This document shows, one piece after another, positions 20,244-32,305 of a stretch of DNA of 64,000 nt. The notes below the pieces were generated by a model, which was not told where the DNA came from, did not search any database, and worked only from the letters and a program-made list of their open reading frames with translations. The stretch is from Variibacter sp. (lineage in GTDB: Bacteria > Pseudomonadota > Alphaproteobacteria > Rhizobiales > Xanthobacteraceae), in assembly GCA_019689555.1 (NCBI GenBank), contig JADGHE010000014.1:1-64000 (forward strand), written 5' to 3'. The position numbers and the translations under genes are program-made. Positions within the stretch are counted from its first letter, which is position 1; the number at the start of each line of letters is the position of its first letter.

Positions 20244-21016
20244 TGTCGGCGACGAGCGACCATCCGATCCTCGAGATCGAGCGGCTCGATCTGCGCTTTG
20301 CGCCGCGGCCGTGGGCCTTCGCCGAGGAGCGCCGCCGCGAGATCGACGCCCATTTCGCCGCGCTGCAGCGCGCGAGGCCGGCGCTGTGGAACGGCCGCGT
20401 GCTGCTCCAGCACCGGCACGAGATCGCCGGCGGCGTGCTGCGCGGGGACTACCTGGAGACGGATTTCGCGAGCTTCATCGCCTGGCGCGACTGGGGCGCG
20501 CCCGACCGCTCGGTCACCAACTGCTTCGCGCTCGGGGCGGTGCTCTCGGCCGACGGCGCGTTTCTGCTCGGCGAAATGGGCGCGCACACCGCCAATGCCG
20601 GCCGCGTCTATTTCCCGGGGGGAACGCCCGATCCGTCCGACGTGGTGGAGGGCCGCGTGGACCTCGAGGGCAGCGTGCGGCGCGAGCTGCTCGAGGAGAC
20701 CGGGCTCGCGGAGGCCGATTTCCGCGCCGATCCGACCTGGTTCGCGGTGCTCGCCGGACCGCGCATCGCGCTCATCAAGGTGCTGCGCGCGGCGGAGACG
20801 GCCGCCGCGCTGCGCGCGCGCGTGCTGCGCCACATCGCGGCCGACCCCGAGGCGGAGCTTGCCGGCGTTCGCCTGGTGCGCAGCCTCGCCGATCTCGATC
20901 CGCAGATGCCGAGCTTCGTGCAGGCGTTCCTGATGCATTTCTGGAGCCGGCCCGCACGCCCCGGCGCAGGACTGCGCCCGGGCCGGCCGCAGCCCGACTG
21001 CGCGCAAGAGCCATGA
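20243..21016 (+). CDS. NUDIX hydrolase-like protein
   Basis: This 257-residue protein carries a Nudix-type core with YFPGGTPDPSDVVEG and then GSVRRELLEETGLAEADFRA, which includes the REL.EETGL half of the Nudix box. The spacing between the glycine-rich turn and RE is longer than in the standard box, so catalytic proficiency is uncertain. An N-terminal region (residues 1-90) contains ALWNGRVLLQHRHEIAGGVLRG, which resembles larger NUDIX proteins acting on nucleotide-linked substrates. The start overlaps the PhzF stop, and its stop overlaps the ppk2 start. The three genes therefore form a tight operon. Confidence 0.82.
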   Translation: MSATSDHPILEIERLDLRFAPRPWAFAEERRREIDAHFAALQRARPALWNGRVLLQHRHEIAGGVLRGDYLETDFASFIAWRDWGAPDRSVTNCFALGAVLSADGAFLLGEMGAHTANAGRVYFPGGTPDPSDVVEGRVDLEGSVRRELLEETGLAEADFRADPTWFAVLAGPRIALIKVLRAAETAAALRARVLRHIAADPEAELAGVRLVRSLADLDPQMPSFVQAFLMHFWSRPARPGAGLRPGRPQPDCAQEP

Positions 21017-21912
21017 TCCCGTCCGCCATCATCGAGCGCTTCCGCATCACGAAACCCGGCACGTTCCGGCTTCGCGATTTTGCCTGCGACGACACCTGCG
21101 GCCTCGACATCGACAAGGACGCGGCGAAGGATCTGCTGGCGCAGGGCATCGAGCGCCTCTCCAAGCTGCAGGAGAAGCTCTACGCCCAGGACCGCTGGGC
21201 GCTCCTCGTCATCTTCCAGGGGATGGACGCCTCCGGCAAGGACAGCGTCATCAAGCACGTGATGTCGGGCGTCAATCCGCAGGGCTGCGAGGTGCACGCC
21301 TTCAAGGCGCCGAGCCCGCAGGAGCTCGATCACGACTTCCTGTGGCGCACCACGCAATGTCTGCCCGAGCGCGGGCGCATCGGCATCTTCAACCGCTCCT
21401 ACTACGAGGAGGTGCTCGTGGTGCGGGTCCACGAGGAGTATCTGGCGCGCCAGAAGCTGCCGCCGGAGCTCGTGACCAAGGCGATCTGGAACGAGCGCTT
21501 CGAGGACATCCGCAATTTCGAGCGCTACATCGCGCGCAACGGCATCCGCCCGGTCAAGTTCTTCCTGCACGTCTCGAAGGAAGAGCAGCGCCGGCGCTTC
21601 CTCGAACGGCTCGACGACCCCGACAAACGGTGGAAGTTCTCGCTGGACGACGTGGCGGAGCGCAAGCTGTGGGGCCGCTACATGCGCGCCTACGAGGAGG
21701 CGATCCGCGCCACCGCCTCCCCGGAGGCGCCCTGGTACGTCGTTCCCGCCGACCACAAATGGTTCGCGCGCCTCCTCGTCGCGGGCGCGATCGTGGACGC
21801 CTTGGAAAGGCTCAATCTCAGCTTCCCCGAAATTTCCCCGCCGGTCCTGCGGGAGATGCGCAAGGTGCGCAAGGCGCTCTTGGCCGAGCGCCCTGTGCGC
21901 GCGAAGAGCTGA
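21013..21912 (+). CDS. ppk2: Polyphosphate kinase 2 family protein
   Basis: PPK2 enzymes transfer phosphate between polyphosphate and nucleotides (NDP or NMP). The 299-residue protein has Walker A in VIFQGMDASGKDSVIKHVMS, then GVNPQGCEVHAFKAPSPQEL, DFLWRTTQCLPERGRIGIFN, RSYYEEVLVVRVH with Walker B, and the lid region NGIRPVKFFLHVSKEEQRRR. Whether it is class I, II or III cannot be fixed by eye. The start at 21013 overlaps the NUDIX stop by four bases (ATGA). A repeat cluster follows. Confidence 0.93.
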   Translation: MIPSAIIERFRITKPGTFRLRDFACDDTCGLDIDKDAAKDLLAQGIERLSKLQEKLYAQDRWALLVIFQGMDASGKDSVIKHVMSGVNPQGCEVHAFKAPSPQELDHDFLWRTTQCLPERGRIGIFNRSYYEEVLVVRVHEEYLARQKLPPELVTKAIWNERFEDIRNFERYIARNGIRPVKFFLHVSKEEQRRRFLERLDDPDKRWKFSLDDVAERKLWGRYMRAYEEAIRATASPEAPWYVVPADHKWFARLLVAGAIVDALERLNLSFPEISPPVLREMRKVRKALLAERPVRAKS

Positions 21913-21950
21913 GCCGCGACGCGCCGGTGCCGCTCGGGCGGGCTCGTGCC

Positions 21951-22193
21951 CCGTCGTCCTTCGAGGCTCGCTTCGCGCGCACCTCAGGATGACGGGAATT
22001 TCAGGACGACGGGAATTTCAGGACGACGGGAATTTCAGGACGACGGGAATTCAGGGGGATGGGAATTCAGGATGACCGCCGTGCTGTCCCGCGCCGTCAT
22101 CCTGAGGCAGCACGCGGAATGGCGGCGCCCGAAATCCTTCTTGCGCCGTCATCCTGAGGCAGCCGCCGCAGGCGGCCCTCGAAGGATGACGGC
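21951..22193. repeat. Cluster of hairpin repeats and 17-bp tandem repeats
   Basis: The 334-base gap after ppk2 is made of repeats. At 21951-21993 GTCGTCCT...AGGATGAC form one imperfect inverted repeat. At 21986-22068 five head-to-tail units follow: AGGATGACGGGAATTTC, two copies of AGGACGACGGGAATTTC, then two degenerate 16-base copies. At 22091-22111 and 22143-22163 the 21-mer starting GCGCCGTCATCCTGAGGCAG is repeated exactly. At 22145-22193 a perfect 11-bp inverted repeat (GCCGTCATCCT / AGGATGACGGC) encloses GCCGCC-GCA-GGCGGC. These resemble REP-like elements common between genes in Bradyrhizobium relatives. No gene is seen. Confidence 0.85.
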
Positions 22194-22246
22194 GGACCGA
22201 AGCGGAGGCGGGCCGGCCTCGGGGGAGGAGAGCCTCTGCGGCGGCT

Positions 22247-22579
22247 TCAGCGGTAGCCGTATCGTGTCTTGACCGCGGCGAGGCGGCGGTTGGCGTCGCC
22301 CACGCGGCCCGCGGCACAGGCGGCCTTGACTTCCCCGAGATCGGCGACAGCCTGGCGATAGACCGAGCGGTTGAGGTTGCCGGTCCGCTCGTCGTTTTCG
22401 ATCACGGCCTCGAATCCGGCGATCCGTTCCGAGCAAGCGGGAGGGCCGCCGACACGATAATTGAAGGTGCCGCCGAACACGGTGAGGCCCGCGCTCCCGT
22501 CCGGCGTCTCGACGGTGGTGACGCATCCGGCGAGCAGAAGGGCGAAGGCGGCGGCAAGGGGTCTGGCCCGGTCAAGCAT
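22247..22579 (-). CDS. Small hypothetical lipoprotein
   Basis: This 110-residue protein begins with a lipoprotein signal, MLDRARPLAAAFALLLAGC, with the lipobox LLAGC placing the lipidated cysteine at residue 19. The mature part includes VETPDGSAGLTVFGGTFNYRVG and ends ANRRLAAVKTRYGYR. I recognise no domain. The product should sit in the cell envelope. It is divergent from the leuA leader, about 100 bases away, and converges on the repeat cluster. Confidence 0.65.
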   Translation of the reverse strand: MLDRARPLAAAFALLLAGCVTTVETPDGSAGLTVFGGTFNYRVGGPPACSERIAGFEAVIENDERTGNLNRSVYRQAVADLGEVKAACAAGRVGDANRRLAAVKTRYGYR

Positions 22580-22682
22580 TGCGTAGCAGCGACGTATTGG
22601 CTAATAGAGATGCGATCGGCGTCCGATTAACGCGCAGTTCAGCACTATGCGCAATTCTGGGCGTCCTGGAAGAGGGCAAGGC

Positions 22683-22805
22683 ATGTCGACGCGCTACGAT
22701 TCTCGCGCGCTCGCACGGAGGGCCGCACCGGCCGCCTCCGGCCGCACCCTTGCGCCCCTGTTCCCGCGTCTCGCCGACGGTCTCCTTCTGCTTACCTGCC
22801 CCTGA
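22683..22805 (+). CDS. Leucine-rich leader peptide of leuA
   Basis: A 40-codon frame starts with ATG at 22683, preceded by GAAGAGGGCAAGGC, and ends GLLLLTCP before TGA at 22803-22805. Four consecutive leucine codons (CTC CTT CTG CTT) lie at 22782-22793. The stop is 99 bases before leuA. This matches the logic of amino-acid-sensing leader peptides, where leucine shortage stalls the ribosome on the Leu run and changes the downstream RNA fold. The N-terminal 28 residues (MSTRYDSRALARR...) are longer than in classic enteric leaders. No known protein family is apparent. Confidence 0.65.
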   Translation: MSTRYDSRALARRAAPAASGRTLAPLFPRLADGLLLLTCP

Positions 22806-22855
22806 GGGCCGGCAGGGCGCCTTGCGCCTGGGCACTCAGGGGGCGGAACAAGGCG
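22799..22855 (+). promoter_or_regulatory. Mutually exclusive hairpins upstream of leuA
   Basis: CCCCTGAG at 22799-22806, overlapping the leader peptide stop codon, is complementary to CTCAGGGG at 22835-22842. CGCCTTG at 22818-22824 is complementary to CAAGGCG at 22849-22855. The two pairings interlock, so they cannot form as simple hairpins at the same time. That is the usual signature of an attenuator switch. No T-run follows, so control may act through Rho or through access to the leuA ribosome site (AAGGA near 22889) rather than intrinsic termination. Confidence 0.5.
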
Positions 22856-22904
22856 AGGACCCCGGAGCGCCCGCGCGGCGCGAAGACCAGAAGGACCACT
22901 TTCC

Positions 22905-24467
22905 ATGAGCACGCAGGCCGGATCCGAGAAGGATCGCGTCATCATTTTCGACACCACCTTGCGCGACGGCGAGCAGTCGCCGGGCGCCACCATGACGCAC
23001 GAGGAGAAGCTCGAAGTCGCCGAACTGCTCGACACCATGGGCGTCGACGTCATCGAGGCCGGATTCCCGATCGCCTCGGAGGGCGATTTCCTCGCCGTGC
23101 AGGAGATCGCCAAGCGCACCAAGAACGCCATCGTCTGCGGCCTCTCGCGCGCCTCGCCCAAGGACATCGACCGCTGCGCCGAGGCGGTGAAGCCGGCCCG
23201 CCGCAGCCGCATCCACACCTTCATCTCCACCTCTCCGGTCCACATGAAGTGGAAGCTGCAGATGGAGCCGGAGCAGGTCTACGAGCTCGTGATCCAGCAG
23301 GTGACGCGCGCGCGCAACTACACGGACGACGTCGAGTGGTCCTGCGAAGACGGCACGCGCACCGACCACGACTTCCTCTGCCGCTGCGTCGAGGCGGCGA
23401 TCAAGGCCGGCGCGACGACGATCAACATCCCCGACACCGTCGGCTACACCGTGCCGGACGAATACGCGGCGCTGTTCCGCATGGTGATGGAGCGCGTGCC
23501 GAACGCCGACAAGGCGCGCTTCTCGGTGCATTGCCACAACGATCTGGGCATGGCGGTGGCGAACTCGCTCGCCGGCGTTCGCGCCGGTGCGCGCCAGATC
23601 GAATGCGCGATCAACGGCATCGGCGAGCGGGCCGGCAACGCCGCGCTCGAAGAGGTCGTGATGGCCATGCGCGTGCGCAACGACGTGCTGCCGTACTGGA
23701 CCAACATCGACACCACCATGCTCATGCGCGCCTCCAAGCTCGTCTCGGCGGTGACCTCGTTCCCGGTGCAGTACAACAAGGCGATCGTCGGCCGTAACGC
23801 CTTCGCGCACGAGTCCGGCATCCACCAGGACGGCATGCTCAAGAACAACCAGACCTACGAGATCATGACGCCCGAGAGCGTGGGCGTGAAGCAGACCTCG
23901 CTGGTCATGGGCAAGCATTCCGGCCGCCACGCCTTCATGCACAAGCTGGAGGAGCTGGGCTACAAGCTCTCGGACAACCAGCTCGAGGACGCCTTCGTGC
24001 GTTTCAAGGCGCTCGCCGACCGCAAGAAGCACGTCTACGACGAAGACATCGAGGCGCTGGTCGACGAGGAGATCGCCACCGCGCAGGACCGTATCAAGCT
24101 GGTGTCGCTCACCGTCATCGCCGGAACGATGGGGCCGCAGTCGGCCACCGCGACGCTCGATATCGACGGCCGGCACGAGACCGTGCAGGCGACCGGCAAC
24201 GGACCCGTCGACGCGACCTTCAACTGCATCAAGAAGCTGGTGCCGCACGAGGCGACGCTCGAGCTCTATCAGGTGCATGCGGTGACCGAAGGCACCGACG
24301 CCCAGGCGGAGGTTTCGGTGCGGCTCGCCGAGAACGGCAAGTCCGTGACCGCCAAGGGGGCCGATCCCGACACGCTCGTGGCCTCGGCGAAGGCCTATCT
24401 CGGCGCGCTCAACAAGCTGATGATCAAGCGCCAGCGCCACCGGCCCGAGGCGATCTCGGCGCCGTAA
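22905..24467 (+). CDS. leuA: 2-Isopropylmalate synthase
   Basis: LeuA condenses acetyl-CoA with 2-oxoisovalerate, committing carbon to leucine, and draws on the product of the IlvBHC pathway encoded upstream. The 520-residue protein has the catalytic N-terminus VIIFDTTLRDGEQSPGATMT, the metal-binding HCHNDLGMAVANSLAGVRAG and INGIGERAGNAALEEVVMAM. The C-terminal regulatory LeuA dimer domain (about residues 395-510) contains SLTVIAGTMGPQSATATLDI and should bind leucine for feedback inhibition. The start at 22905 follows AAGGACCACTTTCC. Expression is probably also governed by the leader described at 22683. Confidence 0.96.
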   Translation: MSTQAGSEKDRVIIFDTTLRDGEQSPGATMTHEEKLEVAELLDTMGVDVIEAGFPIASEGDFLAVQEIAKRTKNAIVCGLSRASPKDIDRCAEAVKPARRSRIHTFISTSPVHMKWKLQMEPEQVYELVIQQVTRARNYTDDVEWSCEDGTRTDHDFLCRCVEAAIKAGATTINIPDTVGYTVPDEYAALFRMVMERVPNADKARFSVHCHNDLGMAVANSLAGVRAGARQIECAINGIGERAGNAALEEVVMAMRVRNDVLPYWTNIDTTMLMRASKLVSAVTSFPVQYNKAIVGRNAFAHESGIHQDGMLKNNQTYEIMTPESVGVKQTSLVMGKHSGRHAFMHKLEELGYKLSDNQLEDAFVRFKALADRKKHVYDEDIEALVDEEIATAQDRIKLVSLTVIAGTMGPQSATATLDIDGRHETVQATGNGPVDATFNCIKKLVPHEATLELYQVHAVTEGTDAQAEVSVRLAENGKSVTAKGADPDTLVASAKAYLGALNKLMIKRQRHRPEAISAP

Positions 24468-24817
24468 GCGCGGACTTTCTGGCCCCCGGTCGCCGCCGTC
24501 CGGCGGCGTCCGGCCCGACGGCCGGGTTCGGCCGGCAGTTCCCCCAGCCCTCGTTCGGGCCGCACGGGCAGACCCGCGCATCCGCCGGGATGGCGTCTCC
24601 CCGCCGGGCCGCTCCGGCGGGGCGGGCGCGGCGCCGCGTCGGCGGAACGGCGGCAGGACGCCGCGCGCCCGCGGCGTTGACCACTCGCCCGCCGCAGACC
24701 CCGCGGCGTTAACCACTCGCTAACCATAGATTGGGCAAATCTTGCCCAGGGGCGCGAGGAGTTTGCGGAGAAGGTGGCGATCGATCGCCGGCGCCGGCGC
24801 GCCCCGGCGAGGATGGA
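24468..24817. other. Intergenic region leuA-flhA with direct and inverted repeats
   Basis: No gene is seen in these 350 bases. The first part is very GC-rich. Two imperfect direct repeats, CCCGCGGCGTTGACCACTCG at 24668-24687 and CCCGCGGCGTTAACCACTCG at 24700-24719, are 32 bases apart. Just downstream is a perfect inverted repeat TGGGCAA-ATC-TTGCCCA at 24732-24748. It lies about 70 bases before flhA and is a plausible operator for a dimeric regulator. Confidence 0.55.
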
Positions 24818-26932
24818 ATGACGGACGTCACCGCGGGGCAGGGCATAGGCGGGCTGAGCATGCCGCGGCTGAGCGCGCTGGGCGTGCTGCTCAAGCGCGG
24901 CGACATCGGGCTCGCCGTCGGCGTAATGACCATTCTGGTCGTCCTGATTCTGCCGCTGCCGCCGCTGCTGCTCGACGTCTTTCTGGCGATCTCGATCATC
25001 TTTTCGGTGCTCATTCTGATGACGGCGCTGTTCATCCAGGCGCCGCTCGAATTCTCCGCATTCCCGACCGTCCTGCTGATCGCCACCATGCTGCGGCTCG
25101 CGCTCAACCTCGCGTCGACCCGCCTCATCCTCGCGCACGGCCACGAAGGCACCGCCGCTGCCGGCCACGTCATCCAGGCGTTCGGCAATTTCGTGATGGG
25201 CGGCAACTTCGTCATCGGCGTCATTGTTTTTACGATTCTCGTGATCGTGAACTTCGTGGTCATCACCAAAGGTTCGGGCCGCATCGCCGAGGTCGCCGCG
25301 CGATTCAACCTCGACGCCATGCCGGGCAAGCAGATGGCGATCGACGCGGATTTGTCCGCCGGCCTGGTGGACGAAGCCGAGGCGCGCCGCCGGCGCAAAC
25401 AGCTCGAGGACGAGAGCGCCTTCTACGGCGCCATGGACGGCGCCTCGAAGTTCGTCCGCGGCGACGCCATTGCCGGTCTCCTGGTCGTGTTCATCAACGT
25501 GATCGGCGGCATGATCATCGGCATCGCCCAGCAGGGCATGGCGTTCAGCGAGGCGGCCCACACCTACACGGTGCTCACCATCGGCGACGGCCTGGTGACG
25601 CAGGTGCCGGCCTTGATCGTGTCGACCGCGGCGGGCCTTCTGGTGTCGAAGGCCGGCGTGTCGGGCGCGGCCGATCAGGCGCTGCTCAAGCAGCTTTCCG
25701 GCTACCCGAAGGCGCTCGGCATGTCGGCGATCGTCATGGGCATTCTGGCGCTGCTGCCCGGCATTCCGATGCTGCCGTTCGTGGCCCTCGGCGGCGGCGC
25801 CGGCGCGCTCGCCTATGTCATCCACCGCCGCAACAAGCAGGCGGCCGCCGCGGCGGTGTCCAAGCCGGAGGCCGACGCCCAGGCCGCCCCCGCCGAGGAG
25901 CCCGTCTCCGCGGCCCTCAAAATGGACGACCTCAAGATCGAGCTGGGCTATGCGCTCCTGCCGCTCGTCAATGCCGCCGACGGCAGCGATCGCGTCACCG
26001 AGCAGATCAAGGCGCTGCGCCGCTCTCTCGCCGCCGAGCTTGGCTTCGTCATGCCGCCGGTGCGCATCCTCGACAATGTTGCGCTGGAGCCCAACACCTA
26101 CGTCATCAAGGTCAAGGAGGTGGACGCCGGGTCCGGCCGGGTGTGGCCGGGCCAGTACATGGTCATGGACCCGAACGGCGGGCAGGTCGATCTGCCCGGG
26201 CTTCACACCACGGAGCCGACCTTTGGCCTGCCGGCGACCTGGATCGATGCCGCGCTCAAGGAGGAGGCGGCCATCAAGGGCTACACGGTGGTCGACGCCT
26301 CGACGGTCCTCGCCACCCACCTCACCGAGGTGATCAAGAGCAACGTCGCCGAGCTGCTCTCCTACGCGGAGGTGCAGAAGCTGCTCAAGGAGCTGCCGAA
26401 GGAACAGGCGGAGCTGCTCAAGGACATTGTGCCCTCGCAGATCACCACCTCGGGCATTCAGCGGGTCCTGCAGCTCCTGCTCGCGGAGCGGGTCTCGATC
26501 CGCGATCTCGGAACCATCCTCGAGGGCATCGCGGACGGCCTCGCCTTCACCCGCAACCCCGGCATGCTGGTCGAGCATGTGCGCGTGCGGATCGCACGCC
26601 AGATCTGCGCCCAGCACATGTCTCCGGGCGGCTACCTGCCCATCATCGCCCTGTCGGCCGCCTGGGAGCACGCCTTCGCGGAGGCGATCGTCGGCCAGGG
26701 CGAGGAGCGAAGCCTCGCCATGCAGCCCTCGAAGCTCACGGAGTTCGTCACGCTGGTGCGCCAGCGGTTCGAAGAGGCGGCCCGGGAAGGGGAGGCGCCG
26801 GTTCTCGTCACCTCGCCGGGCATCCGCCCCTTCGTCCGCGACATCGTCGAGCGGTTCCGCGCCCAGACCGCGGTCCTGTCGCAGGCCGAAATCCATCCGC
26901 GGGTGCGGCTGAAGACCGTCGGAACCATTTGA
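24818..26932 (+). CDS. flhA: Flagellar export apparatus protein FlhA
   Basis: FlhA is the large inner-membrane gate subunit of the flagellar type III export machine. The 704-residue protein has about eight N-terminal membrane helices with TMLRLALNLASTRLILAHGH, GNFVMGGNFVIGVIVFTILV, the conserved FHIPEP-like cytoplasmic loop VITKGSGRIAEVAARFNLDA, MPGKQMAIDADLSAGL and DGASKFVRGDAIAGLL. The cytoplasmic C-terminal domain extends from about residue 360. The start MTDVTAGQGIGG at 24818 has GCGAGGA upstream. No other flagellar gene lies in the window, so flhA is separated from the main cluster here. The unusual feature is isolation, not sequence. Confidence 0.95.
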   Translation: MTDVTAGQGIGGLSMPRLSALGVLLKRGDIGLAVGVMTILVVLILPLPPLLLDVFLAISIIFSVLILMTALFIQAPLEFSAFPTVLLIATMLRLALNLASTRLILAHGHEGTAAAGHVIQAFGNFVMGGNFVIGVIVFTILVIVNFVVITKGSGRIAEVAARFNLDAMPGKQMAIDADLSAGLVDEAEARRRRKQLEDESAFYGAMDGASKFVRGDAIAGLLVVFINVIGGMIIGIAQQGMAFSEAAHTYTVLTIGDGLVTQVPALIVSTAAGLLVSKAGVSGAADQALLKQLSGYPKALGMSAIVMGILALLPGIPMLPFVALGGGAGALAYVIHRRNKQAAAAAVSKPEADAQAAPAEEPVSAALKMDDLKIELGYALLPLVNAADGSDRVTEQIKALRRSLAAELGFVMPPVRILDNVALEPNTYVIKVKEVDAGSGRVWPGQYMVMDPNGGQVDLPGLHTTEPTFGLPATWIDAALKEEAAIKGYTVVDASTVLATHLTEVIKSNVAELLSYAEVQKLLKELPKEQAELLKDIVPSQITTSGIQRVLQLLLAERVSIRDLGTILEGIADGLAFTRNPGMLVEHVRVRIARQICAQHMSPGGYLPIIALSAAWEHAFAEAIVGQGEERSLAMQPSKLTEFVTLVRQRFEEAAREGEAPVLVTSPGIRPFVRDIVERFRAQTAVLSQAEIHPRVRLKTVGTI

Positions 26933-27193
26933 GCCCGCGCCGCTAAGTCGTTCCTGTCGCCGCTTGCGAATCCGGCGGCGCGCCGCCGCGACCCTTACGA
27001 AAGATTAATGCGGCCGTAATCGGCCGGTTAGCCCGGGCGGACTATGGAACCGGCCGAGGGCGCCTGCCGTTGTGACGACGGATCAAGGCAAGCGCGGCCG
27101 AAGGAGCTTTTCCGCCCGCGCTGCGGCCGAAGAACGAGCCGGATCGTCTCCCGTCGCGACCAGACGACGGAAAAGAACCGGGGACGGCGTGTC

Positions 27194-27418
27194 ATGAACC
27201 ACTCGATCATCACAGCAGACCGCAACACCCACGTGAAGATCGTGGTCGTGGCGCTGGTCGCCGCGATCATGGTCGTGACCGTGGGCATCGCCGCGCATCT
27301 GCGCAGCTCCGGCGTGGAGCTCGCGGGCGTGATGCCGGACAAGCCCGCCAAGGCGGGCGTCGTGAGGCCGAACACGACCATAAACTGGACCGCCGGCGAC
27401 GACGTGGCGATCCGCTGA
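27194..27418 (+). CDS. Small single-span membrane protein
   Basis: This 74-residue protein reads MNHSIITADRNTHVKIVVVA and continues LVAAIMVVTVGIAAHL as one membrane helix at about residues 15-36. A short exported or periplasmic tail follows, ending INWTAGDDVAIR. Similar short proteins with an N-terminal ITADR.TH.KI..VAL motif recur in Hyphomicrobiales genomes, by general recollection, with no known role. A strong terminator follows 33 bases after its stop. Confidence 0.65.
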   Translation: MNHSIITADRNTHVKIVVVALVAAIMVVTVGIAAHLRSSGVELAGVMPDKPAKAGVVRPNTTINWTAGDDVAIR

Positions 27419-27451
27419 CGATTTCCTGAAGTGACCTCCCAAGTGACCTCG

Positions 27452-27477
27452 GCGCGCCGGACCGGCGCGCTTTTTTT
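27452..27477 (+). terminator. Intrinsic terminator
   Basis: GCGCGCCGG-A-CCGGCGCGC is a near-perfect inverted repeat at 27452-27470 and is followed at once by seven T residues (27471-27477). It ends transcription of the small membrane protein gene and separates it from the convergent 5-oxoprolinase gene. Confidence 0.85.
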
Positions 27478-27568
27478 GCGGCCTTTTGCCCGGCGCGTCC
27501 GGCTCTTCGACCGGCGGGGCGCAGGGTCGGTGCTGCGCCCCGGGCCACCTGCGGCAGGCCGGGGGCGT

Positions 27569-31363
<3,795 letters not shown>

Positions 31364-31514
31364 CCATTCTCCCTTCGCGATCTCCAGCCTGTCTCCCTTC
31401 GCGATCGCGGCCTCATGGCCTCTCGCCGCGCCGACGGTGCTCGTCATCGGTTGCAGCGTCCTCGACGGCAGGCGGTGACGCAGCGCTCCTGCATCACCGC
31501 GCCGCCGGTCGCGC

Positions 31515-32132
31515 TCAGGCGGCCGCCTTCAACAGCCCCTCCGCCCGCAGCGCCTCCTCGACCTTCGGACGCGCGGCCACGCGGGCCACATAGGCGACGA
31601 TGTTGGGCCAGCCCGACAGGTCGATGTGCTGGATCGTCGTCCAGCGCAGCACGGTGAACAGATAGGCGTCGGCGGCGGTGAACTGATCGCCCATCAGATA
31701 TTGGCGTCCGGCGAGGTGCTTTTCGACGTAGTTGAAGCGATTGGCGAGGTTCTCCTTGGCGACCGGCTTGTAGTCGTCCGGCGTGTTCGGGCGGAACAGG
31801 GGCGTGAAGTTCTTGTGCAGCTCGGAGGTGACGAAGTTGAGCCACTCGAGCACATGGTAGCGCTCCCGCGTGCCGGCCGGCGGCACGAGCCCGGCCTGGG
31901 GCGCAAGGTCCGCGATGTACTGCACGATGGCCGGCCCCTCGGTCAGGATGTCGCCGTCGTCGAGCTGGAGCGCCGGCACCTGGCCCTTGGGGTTGATCTG
32001 CCAGTAGTCGGCGCCGGACGCCGTCTTCTTGGCGCGGTTGTCGACCCGCTCGAGCTCGATGGGCACGCCCGCCTCGCGCGCGACGATGTGCGGCGACAAC
32101 GAGCAGGCCCCCGGCGAATAGTAGAGTTTCAT
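31515..32132 (-). CDS. gstA: Glutathione S-transferase, beta-like
   Basis: This 205-residue protein resembles bacterial beta-class GSTs. The N-terminal thioredoxin domain starts [20 protein letters not shown], with Cys10 at the position of the catalytic cysteine. [20 protein letters not shown], with the glutathione-binding cis-Pro, then [10 protein letters not shown] follow. The helical C-terminal domain holds [17 protein letters not shown]. Family members conjugate or reduce electrophiles with glutathione. The start at 32132 matches the E. coli enzyme. It is on the same strand as the 5-oxoprolinase-type gene, whose pathway (gamma-glutamyl cycle) also concerns glutathione, so a shared theme is possible. 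Confidence 0.92.
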   Translation of the reverse strand: MKLYYSPGACSLSPHIVAREAGVPIELERVDNRAKKTASGADYWQINPKGQVPALQLDDGDILTEGPAIVQYIADLAPQAGLVPPAGTRERYHVLEWLNFVTSELHKNFTPLFRPNTPDDYKPVAKENLANRFNYVEKHLAGRQYLMGDQFTAADAYLFTVLRWTTIQHIDLSGWPNIVAYVARVAARPKVEEALRAEGLLKAAA

Positions 32133-32305
32133 CGCAATCCCCTTGCTGTTGCGCATCAACGGCGCGGATGGTTTCTCGAAATCGGTGCGCGACGCAAGCT
32201 GGTCGCGACATGGCTCTCATCCCGGCCGTTCCGCTTGACATGGCGCCGCAAGGATCGGGGACGCGGCTTCCGACCGAGCCGCGATCCGGCCGCAGCGCGG
32301 TCCGC

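Noticed and set aside
21986-22068. Possible CRISPR array from regularly repeated 17-mers
   Set aside because: Units are head to tail without spacers, degenerate along the array and lack any cas gene; simple tandem repeat.
24732-24748. Sigma-54 promoter upstream of flhA (GG...GC like -24/-12)
   Set aside because: The GG to GC distance is 11 rather than 12 and the sequence is better described as a perfect inverted repeat.
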